Below are positions 36,202 to 42,418 of a stretch of 64,000 bases of DNA, piece after piece. A program made the position numbers and the translations under genes. The notes beneath the pieces are model-generated. The model had not been told where the DNA came from and ran no database searches. It saw nothing but the letters and a program-made list of their open reading frames with translations. The DNA is from Caballeronia sp. SL2Y3 (lineage in GTDB: Bacteria > Pseudomonadota > Gammaproteobacteria > Burkholderiales > Burkholderiaceae), in the NCBI RefSeq assembly GCF_022879575.1, contig NZ_CP084260.1:62001-126000 (forward strand). The letters run 5' to 3'. Position 1 is the stretch's first letter, and every line of letters starts with the position of its first letter.

Positions 36202-37797
36202 TTACTGCACCGACACCGCCCCGAAGTTCTGCCGCCCGAACGGACTCACGTTATAGCCGCTGACGTTCGTGCGCGTGAGCGCGGCGGCGGTCGGGTACAC
36301 GAGCGGAATCCACAGCGCCTGATCGTGGATGATCTTCTGCGCATCGCCATACGCCTTCGTGCGCTTGGCGATATCCGGCGTCGCCTTGCCGTCCGCGATC
36401 AGCTTGTCCAGTTGCGGGTCGCAATAGCGCGCGAAGTTGATGCCCGACTTCACCGCGTTGCAACTGAATAGCGGCGACAGATAGTTGTCCGGATCGCCAT
36501 TGTCGCCGGCCCAGCCCATGAACAGCATGTCGTGCTGGCCCTGCTTCGCTTCCTTGATCAGCTCACCCCATTCGATCACCTTCACCTGCGCCTTCACGCC
36601 GATTTTCGCGAGGTCGGCTTGCAGCAGTTCCGCGCCCGCCTTCGGGTTCGGATTCAGCACGCTGCCGTTCGGACGCACCCAGATGGTCGTATCGAAGCCG
36701 CTCGGAAAGCCCGCATCGGCCAGGAGCTTCTTCGCGCGATCCGCGGAATACGGATACGCCTGCACGTTCTTGTCGTAGCTCCAGGTATTCGGCGGATACG
36801 GATTCACGGCGGGCGTCGCCGTGTTGTCGAAGACGGTCTTCATGTACGTCGTGCGATCGAACGCCATGTTCAGCGCCTGACGCACCTTCGGGTTGTCGAG
36901 CGGCTTCTTCTGCGTATTGAGCGCGACGAACGCGGTCATGAATGCAGGCGTTTCGCTGACCTTGAGCGAGCGGTCCTTCTTCGCGTCGAGCACGTCCTGC
37001 GGCTTAGGCGAAAGCGCGATCTGGCATTCGCCCGCCTTGATCTTCTGCGCGCGCACGGTAGCGTCCGGCGTGATCGCGTAGATGAGGCGGTCGATCTTCG
37101 GCTTCGGCCCCCAGTACGACGGGTTCACGTCGTAGCGTATGACGGCATCCTTGGTATAGCTCTTCAGCACGAACGGACCCGTGCCGATGGGCTTGCTGTT
37201 CAACTCCACCTGCTTGTTCGCCTTGAGCAACTGGTCCGCGTATTGCGCCGAATAGATGGATGCGAAGCCCATCGTGAGAATCGGCACGAAGGTCGCGTTC
37301 GGCTCGTTGAGGTCGAACTTCACGGTGTGGTCATCCACCTTGCTCACGCTCTTGATGAGCTTGACGAGGCCCATCGACTGTGCGTGCGGAAAGCCGCTCG
37401 CGCCCGCCACCTTGTGCCACGGATTGCTCTCCGACAGCATGCGGTCGAACGTGAAGACGACGTCGTCGGCATTGAGCGGGCGCGTCGGCTTGAAGTAATC
37501 GGTGCTCTGGAACTGCACGTTCGGCCGCAGATGAAACGTGTAGCTCAGACCATCGCTCGATACGTCCCATTTCTCCGCGAGCGACGGCGCGACTTTCTTC
37601 GCCGCTTCATCGTAGGAGACGAGCGTGTTGAAGATCACGTCTGCCGATGCGTTCGTCGTCACCAGCGAATTGAACTGCACGACATCGAAGCCGTCCGGGC
37701 TCGATTCCGTGCAGACGGTAAGCGGCTTGGACTGCGCGAGCATGGGCGCGGTCACGGCGAGGGCGGCGAGAAGGGCAGGCAAGCGTTTGATGCGCAT
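36202..37797 (-). CDS. dppA: periplasmic dipeptide-binding protein (SBP family 5)
   Basis: Predicted 531-residue substrate-binding protein of a peptide ABC importer. The signal peptide ends near residue 21 (PMLAQS|KPL). TVCTESSPDGFDVVQFNS resembles the DppA N-terminus, and the central GTGPFVLKSY plus the C-terminal WAGDNGDPDNYLSPLF are family signatures. The ATG at 37797 follows CGGAGAA; the frame continues upstream but only into non-coding sequence. No dppBCDF genes follow in the window, so this is either an orphan binding protein or separated from its transporter. Confidence 0.92.
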   Translation of the reverse strand: MRIKRLPALLAALAVTAPMLAQSKPLTVCTESSPDGFDVVQFNSLVTTNASADVIFNTLVSYDEAAKKVAPSLAEKWDVSSDGLSYTFHLRPNVQFQSTDYFKPTRPLNADDVVFTFDRMLSESNPWHKVAGASGFPHAQSMGLVKLIKSVSKVDDHTVKFDLNEPNATFVPILTMGFASIYSAQYADQLLKANKQVELNSKPIGTGPFVLKSYTKDAVIRYDVNPSYWGPKPKIDRLIYAITPDATVRAQKIKAGECQIALSPKPQDVLDAKKDRSLKVSETPAFMTAFVALNTQKKPLDNPKVRQALNMAFDRTTYMKTVFDNTATPAVNPYPPNTWSYDKNVQAYPYSADRAKKLLADAGFPSGFDTTIWVRPNGSVLNPNPKAGAELLQADLAKIGVKAQVKVIEWGELIKEAKQGQHDMLFMGWAGDNGDPDNYLSPLFSCNAVKSGINFARYCDPQLDKLIADGKATPDIAKRTKAYGDAQKIIHDQALWIPLVYPTAAALTRTNVSGYNVSPFGRQNFGAVSVQ

Positions 37798-38021
37798 GGG
37801 TTCTCCGGTCGGCGCGAGCGCGCTTTCGCGCGCTGCGTGAATCACACAGCGTTTGTTCTTTTTGCTCGATGAATCCGGTCGCGCGATGCCGAGCAAGCAC
37901 CGCGCCCGCGCGCGTAGATTAGCGAACGCGCGGGCTCGCGACAACGATCGGTTGCGCATACCGATATGCGGCGCTGTCTGCGTCGGCTTGCCGAACGCGA
38001 CGCGTCACGCTACACTGCCCC

Positions 38022-38129
38022 CGTCTTTGGGGAGTAGCCTTCCTTCCGTTGCGAAGGAGAACGCGTCAACATCCTCGGCTCTAATGCCGTGGCGCGTTCG
38101 ACCGGTCCGGTTTGGCGAGACCACTGATG
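38022..38129 (+). ncRNA. manganese riboswitch (yybP-ykoY family)
   Basis: The two conserved internal-loop elements are present: TTTGGGGAGTAGCC at 38026-38039 and TTTGGCGAGACCACTG at 38111-38126, matching the GGGGAGUAG and GCAAGACC-like loops of this Mn2+-sensing class. Between them are stems CCTTC/GAAGG (around 38039-38057) and AACGCG/CGCGTT. The sequence lies 160-270 nt upstream of a cation exchanger gene, the usual context for metal efflux control. Identification is from pattern recognition; the exact P1 boundaries are approximate. Confidence 0.9.
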
Positions 38130-38144
38130 TGCCACGTCGTTCTT

Positions 38145-38188
38145 GGTCGGACGTCGCGTGGCGCATCATGGTTCGCTGACGTCCGACC
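38145..38188 (+). promoter_or_regulatory. long hairpin downstream of the Mn riboswitch (expression platform candidate)
   Basis: GGTCGGACGTC at 38145-38155 and GACGTCCGACC at 38178-38188 are perfect 11-bp inverted arms with a 22-nt loop. There is no T run, so it is unlikely to be an ordinary terminator. It lies between the aptamer and the start codon and may switch structure or control translation. Confidence 0.55.
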
Positions 38189-38291
38189 GTGGAATCATCG
38201 TGTCCCCACAACTCCAACATCTTCTTGTCGCGCGCCCGGGCCTTCGCGTGGTCCGCGCGCTGTCGCTGCATCGTGTCGTGCGAGGTGCCGC

Positions 38292-39302
38292 ATGACGATG
38301 CTTTTCCTCGAACTCGCGTTGATGCTCGCGATCATTCTGATTGCCTCCGAGCTTTTCACCAACGCGCTCGAACATCTCGGCGAACGCCTCGGCATTTCGG
38401 AAGGCGTGACCGGATCGCTTTTCGCGGCAGTCGGCACGGCGTTGCCGGAAACGACAGTGCCGATCATCGCGCTCTTGGGCGGCACGGCGAGCCGCGCGGT
38501 CAACGAAGAGATCGGCGTCGGCGCGATTCTCGGCGCGCCGCTCATGCTCGCGACGCTTTCGACGTTCCTGATGACGCTCGCCATCGTGAAATCGCGCGGC
38601 TTGCGCGGCGTGATCGAGCCGGAGCGCAGCGGCTTCACGCGCGACCTCAACTTCTTTCTGATCGCGTTCCTGATCGCGGCCGGCGCGATGTTCGTGCCGC
38701 ATCACGCATGGCAAGTGCGTGCGCTGTTCGCGGCGGGGCTCGTCGGTCTGTACGTGATCTATGTGATCTCGACGTTCAGGGCATCGGCCAATCTCGTCGA
38801 AAGCGGACACGGCACCGAAGCGCCCGAAACGCTCTTCATCTCGCGCGTCGGATTGAAGACGAACCTCGGCTCGATCATGCTGCAATTCCTGATCGGCATC
38901 GTGTTGCTGGTGGGCGGCGCGAAGGGCTTCATTCACGGCGTCGAAGGCGTCTCGCAGGTGCTCGGCGTCTCGGCGCTGCTGCTGTCGCTCATCATCATCC
39001 CGATTGCGACCGAACTGCCCGAGAAGGTGAACAGCATTCTGTGGGCGCGGCGCGGCAAGGACACGCTCGCGTTCGGCAACATTACCGGCGCCATGGTGTT
39101 TCAGGGCACGTTGCTGCCGTCCATCGGCATCATGCTGACGCCGTGGGAGCCGCGCGTCGAAGTGCTGACGGGCGTGCTCATCACGCTCGCGGCGGCGGCG
39201 TGGCTGCGTTTTCATGCAAGAGGGAAGGGCGTCGCGTTGTGGGCGCTGCTCGGCAACGGCGTGCTGTACGCGGCGTATCTGACGTTGACGCTCGGCCGGT
39301 GA
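38292..39302 (+). CDS. CaCA-family sodium/calcium-type cation exchanger
   Basis: Predicted 336-residue inner membrane exchanger with about ten hydrophobic segments in two inverted repeats. The alpha-repeat signatures are visible: GSLFAAVGTALPETTVPIIA near residue 45 and PIATELPEKVNSILWA near residue 240, each with acidic residues that bind cation. The Mn2+ riboswitch upstream suggests manganese (or calcium/manganese) efflux. ATG at 38292 has GAGGTG upstream; ATG at 38298 is an alternative. The leader is long (over 250 nt). Confidence 0.9.
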   Translation: MTMLFLELALMLAIILIASELFTNALEHLGERLGISEGVTGSLFAAVGTALPETTVPIIALLGGTASRAVNEEIGVGAILGAPLMLATLSTFLMTLAIVKSRGLRGVIEPERSGFTRDLNFFLIAFLIAAGAMFVPHHAWQVRALFAAGLVGLYVIYVISTFRASANLVESGHGTEAPETLFISRVGLKTNLGSIMLQFLIGIVLLVGGAKGFIHGVEGVSQVLGVSALLLSLIIIPIATELPEKVNSILWARRGKDTLAFGNITGAMVFQGTLLPSIGIMLTPWEPRVEVLTGVLITLAAAAWLRFHARGKGVALWALLGNGVLYAAYLTLTLGR

Positions 39303-39321
39303 TACCTCGTCGCGCGCCAAT

Positions 39322-39346
39322 AAAAATGCCCGCACGAGGCGGGCAT
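39322..39346 (-). terminator. intrinsic terminator of the fliD-fliT unit / predicted sRNA
   Basis: On the minus strand ATGCCCGC-CTCGT-GCGGGCAT is followed by a T run. It ends the fliD-fliT transcript and would form the 3' end of the predicted small RNA. Confidence 0.88.
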
Positions 39347-39394
39347 CGAGAGCGAAGCTGCGTCATCACATCGACGCTTGGTTGTTGTTGTTAG
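39322..39394 (-). ncRNA. predicted sigma-28-dependent small RNA downstream of fliT
   Basis: A sigma-28-type promoter (39400-39426) overlaps the fliT stop codon and points away from any gene. The predicted ~70-nt transcript begins near 39394 with an unstructured ACAACAACAACCAA stretch. It then has a small hairpin (GCGTC/GACGC, 39360-39377) and ends in a strong terminator hairpin with TTTTT. This arrangement fits a stand-alone flagellar small RNA or a 3'-UTR-derived one. No transcript evidence is available; the call is inference. Confidence 0.55.
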
Positions 39395-39399
39395 TCTAT

Positions 39400-39426
39400 A
39401 TAACGGCGCGGGACAGCGAAACTTTA
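39400..39426 (-). promoter_or_regulatory. sigma-28 (FliA) promoter at the fliT stop codon
   Basis: On the minus strand TAAAGTTT, exactly 11 nt, then GCCGTTAT. The -35 element is identical to that of fliC and the spacer has the same length. The TAA of this element is also the fliT stop codon. Confidence 0.7.
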
Positions 39427-39723
39427 GAGCCGCGCCGTTTGTTGATAACGGCTTGCCGCGTCGATGCGCGCGGTCGCCTCGCGAAAGTTCTTGCCGAGCG
39501 ACATGCGCGCGGCTTGCGCCGTCTGCATCAGCGCGGCATCGAGCGTCTGAATGTCGCTCGCCGCCTGCAACGTCGCCGGATCGAGGTCGTTCTGCAAGCG
39601 CATGATGATCGGCGAACGCAGTTCGGACAGGCGCGCGGCTTCGATCCAGTCGCCTGCGGCTGCGGCTGCGGCCATGGCGCGCGTGAGCGATACCGCGTTG
39701 GTCAGCATGTCTTGTTGGCTCAC
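39424..39723 (-). CDS. fliT: FliT-like flagellar chaperone
   Basis: A 99-residue helical protein 33 nt downstream of fliD. Its size, Ala-rich helices and position after the filament cap gene fit FliT, the FliD export chaperone. Sequence resemblance alone is weak, so the call rests mostly on context. No fliS gene lies between fliD and this gene. Its stop codon overlaps a sigma-28-type promoter. Confidence 0.72.
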   Translation of the reverse strand: MSQQDMLTNAVSLTRAMAAAAAAGDWIEAARLSELRSPIIMRLQNDLDPATLQAASDIQTLDAALMQTAQAARMSLGKNFREATARIDAASRYQQTARL

Positions 39724-39756
39724 ATCTTTCTCCGTGCGAATCGGCTGACGCCTGCG

Positions 39757-41199
39757 TTACTTGTTGGTCGCGAGCGCGCCGGCGCTGTTCGTGCCGCCGA
39801 AAAGCTGCGTCAGGTACGTCGTGTTGCTTTGCATCGTCGCCATCAGCGTGTTCAACGCCGTGAACTGCGCGTTGTATTGCGACGTGAGGCTGTCCGCGTA
39901 GGTCTGCAGCTTCGCCGTCTGATCGGTCAGGCTCTTCAGGTCCGCATTGATCGCGGTCGTGCGCGTATCGATGATGCCGCCCGACTGCAGGAACGACGTG
40001 ATCTTCGAATTGAGCTGCGTGCCGATGCCGTTCGTCTGGTTGAAGAGCTGACCCACGCGCGTCGCGCTGTTCGAGAGCGCCGTGGAGAGCGTCGAATCGT
40101 CGATGGACAGCGTGCCGTCGTCCTGAAGATCGATGCCGATCGACGCGAGGTTCGTCGATGTCGACGTCGAACCGGAGCCGGAATTCACGCCGCTCGTGAT
40201 GATGTTGGACAGCGTGCTCTGAATGCTCTGAAGCATGGCGTCGCCGAGCAGCGCGCCGCCCTGCGAGCCGGCTTTTTTCGTGGAGTCGAACGACGACAGC
40301 GCCGCAGCCTGGCTCACGAACGAGTTGTACGCGTCGACGAATGCCTTGATCGTGCTCTTTTCCGTGGTCGTGTCGGACGAGACGGTCAACGTCTGCGTCG
40401 ATCCGGCCGCAGCCGATGCCAGATTCAGCGTCACGCCGCCGATCGCGGTCGTGAGCGTGTTGGTCGAGCTGGTGACGGCCGTGCCGTCGACCGTGAGCGA
40501 CGCGTCCTGCGCCGCCGACGTCTGCGTGTAGTTGCTGCTGCCCGCGCTGTACGAAAGCGACGAGTCGACGCCTGCGCCGGCCGTGACCGAAATGGTGTTG
40601 GCGGCGCCCGTCGTCTTCGACGCGAGCACGAGATGCTGACCGTCGTTGCCCGTGACGATGGTCGCGCTGATGCCGGGGTTGTCGCTCGCCGAATTGATCG
40701 ACGAGGCGATGCTCGCAAGCGTGTCGGTGCCGTCGAGCGTCACGTTCATCGAACTCGATCCGAGCGAGAGCGACAGCGTGCCTGTGCCGAAGGTGTCGGT
40801 GGCGGCGTGCGCAGTCGACGAAATCTTTTGCGCGCTTGCGATGTTATTCACCGTCACCGCATACGAACCGGCCACCGCGCTCGTGCCTGCCGTCGCCGTG
40901 AGTCCGCTGCCGCTCGCCGTCGCCGTGTACGCGGCGAGTCCGGTGCCGTCGGAAAGACTCTTCAGCGAGGTTTGCAGCGACGACAGCGCGGACTTGATCT
41001 GCGAGACGGCGGACAAGAGCGTGTTGTCGCTCGCCGTCTTGTTGGCGATGTGCGTGGCCTGAGCGGTGGTTTTCGCGGTGACGAGCGAGGAGACCAGCGA
41101 GGAAACATCGAGCGTGGAACTCGTCGCGCCGCTGATGATGGACTGCGCGGCAGCGGCCAGTGTGGCGCTGACGTCGGTACTCGAGGTGGTGGTGGTCAT
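39757..41199 (-). CDS. fliD: flagellar hook-associated protein 2 (filament cap)
   Basis: Predicted 480-residue filament-capping protein that helps flagellin fold at the filament tip. The N-terminal FliD_N domain begins SSTLDVSSLVSSLV, the central part is Ser/Thr/Ala-rich with beta-repeat character, and the C-terminal domain (from about residue 270, TEKSTIKAFVDAYNSFV) ends in coiled-coil heptads. It has no cysteine. Transcribed with fliT, about 150 nt downstream of fliC; two hairpins lie in that gap. Confidence 0.94.
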   Translation of the reverse strand: MTTTTSSTDVSATLAAAAQSIISGATSSTLDVSSLVSSLVTAKTTAQATHIANKTASDNTLLSAVSQIKSALSSLQTSLKSLSDGTGLAAYTATASGSGLTATAGTSAVAGSYAVTVNNIASAQKISSTAHAATDTFGTGTLSLSLGSSSMNVTLDGTDTLASIASSINSASDNPGISATIVTGNDGQHLVLASKTTGAANTISVTAGAGVDSSLSYSAGSSNYTQTSAAQDASLTVDGTAVTSSTNTLTTAIGGVTLNLASAAAGSTQTLTVSSDTTTEKSTIKAFVDAYNSFVSQAAALSSFDSTKKAGSQGGALLGDAMLQSIQSTLSNIITSGVNSGSGSTSTSTNLASIGIDLQDDGTLSIDDSTLSTALSNSATRVGQLFNQTNGIGTQLNSKITSFLQSGGIIDTRTTAINADLKSLTDQTAKLQTYADSLTSQYNAQFTALNTLMATMQSNTTYLTQLFGGTNSAGALATNK

Positions 41200-41284
41200 C
41201 GGATGCTCCGGACGGACTGCCGTTTCTGTTTGCGAGCTTTCGTGAGCACAGCGCGGGTGATGACTGTCGCTGCGCTAACGAAAG

Positions 41285-41339
41285 CTGGGAGGCGGGCCTC
41301 CCAGTGAACTGCTGAACCCCGCCCATGTTGCGGCGGGGT
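41285..41339 (-). terminator. two tandem hairpins after fliC
   Basis: ACCCCGCC/GGCGGGGT (41316-41339) and CTGGGAGG/CCTCCCAG (41285-41304) form consecutive stems downstream of the fliC stop. The T run is poor (CTTTCGTT), so they may attenuate or stabilise the fliC messenger rather than fully terminate. Confidence 0.6.
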
Positions 41340-41352
41340 AGGTCACATGCGC

Positions 41353-42177
41353 TTAGCCGAGGAGCTTCAGCACTTGCTGCGGCATCGAGTTCGCTTGCGC
41401 GAGAACCGAGATACCCGCTTGTTGCAGCACTTGAGCCTTCGACAGGTTCGCCGTTTCTTGCGCGAAGTCCGCGTCGGTGATGGCCGACTGTGCAGCGTTC
41501 AGGTTGGTCGACTGCGATTGCAGGCTGGTAACGGCCGACGTGAAGCGGTTCTGTTCAGCGCCGAGCGTCGATTGCAGCGTGTTGACGGTGTCGAGCGCCG
41601 TGTCGACCAGGCCGATCACGGACTGCGCGCCGCTTGCCGTGGAGATGTCGACCGATGCCGAGCCGAACAGGCCGGTCTGGCTCATCGCGGTGCTGCCGAA
41701 GTCGACGCTCAGCGTCTGGTTCGCCACTGCGCCGATCTGGAAGGCCACCGTCGAGACCGAGCCGGACAGCATGGCTTGGCCGTTGAACGTCGTCTGGCTC
41801 GACACGCGGTCCAGTTCGCCGAGACGCTGGGTCACTTCCGTCTGGAGGTAGCCGCGCTGCGTGTCGGAGAGCGAACCGTCGGCTGCCTGAACGGCCAGCT
41901 GGCGAATACGCTGCAGGTTGTCCGTCGTGGAGCTGAGGCCGCCCGACGCCGTTTGAATCATCGAGATCGCGTTGTTCGCGTTCGACACGCCCTGGTTCAG
42001 CGCGTTGACATACGACGTCATGTTCGTCGAGATCGCGAGACCAGCTGCATCGTCAGCTGCGCTGTTGATGCGCTTGCCCGACGAGAGGCGGTTAATAGCC
42101 GACGACAGCGCGCTTTGCGAACCTTGCAGGTTCTTTTGCGTCGTTTGCGACAGGGTGTTGGTGTTGATGTTCAACAT
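41353..42177 (-). CDS. fliC: flagellin
   Basis: Predicted 274-residue filament subunit. The conserved N-terminal D0/D1 region (MLNINTNTLSQTTQKNL, then LSSGKRINSAADDAAGLAIS) and C-terminal D1/D0 region (ADFAQETANLSKAQVLQQAG) are intact. The middle variable part is only about 100 residues, so this is a short flagellin with little or no D2/D3. A consensus sigma-28 promoter lies 94 nt upstream. Neighbours are fliD-fliT downstream and a large HAD-type protein upstream. Confidence 0.97.
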   Translation of the reverse strand: MLNINTNTLSQTTQKNLQGSQSALSSAINRLSSGKRINSAADDAAGLAISTNMTSYVNALNQGVSNANNAISMIQTASGGLSSTTDNLQRIRQLAVQAADGSLSDTQRGYLQTEVTQRLGELDRVSSQTTFNGQAMLSGSVSTVAFQIGAVANQTLSVDFGSTAMSQTGLFGSASVDISTASGAQSVIGLVDTALDTVNTLQSTLGAEQNRFTSAVTSLQSQSTNLNAAQSAITDADFAQETANLSKAQVLQQAGISVLAQANSMPQQVLKLLG

Positions 42178-42270
42178 TTCAAATTACCTCGTTGGTAAAG
42201 GCGCTACTAGTCTGAGTCTGAATGCGGCGTCGCGATGTTTAATGTGTTTCGCTGACTGCCTTACCTAAGG

Positions 42271-42297
42271 ATTTCGGCCCACGGGAAAGAAACTTTA
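42271..42297 (-). promoter_or_regulatory. sigma-28 (FliA) promoter of fliC
   Basis: On the minus strand TAAAGTTT, an 11-nt spacer (CTTTCCCGTGG), then GCCGAAAT. This is a near-consensus flagellar class 3 promoter, giving a 5' leader of roughly 85-90 nt. Confidence 0.9.
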
Positions 42298-42377
42298 GGC
42301 CGAAGATCGAATGCGATTCGAATTTTCACGGAGTCTGCCGGCGCCTTGGCCGGCAGGGCTTAAAAGCAATTACGGCC

Positions 42378-42409
42378 GGGCCGGCTACACCTTTACAGGC
42401 AGCCGGCCC
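42378..42409 (-). terminator. hairpin after the HAD-type gene, possible terminator
   Basis: GGGCCGGCT and AGCCGGCCC form a perfect 9-bp stem with a 14-nt loop just past the stop of the large HAD-type gene. The nearest TTTT lies about 10-18 nt beyond the stem on the minus strand, so termination strength is uncertain. Confidence 0.5.
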
Positions 42410-42418
42410 GCTACATCT

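Noticed and set aside
39382..41307. Long plus-strand frame covering fliT and fliD
   Set aside because: Antisense shadow; it would also remove the well-supported fliD gene and its terminator.
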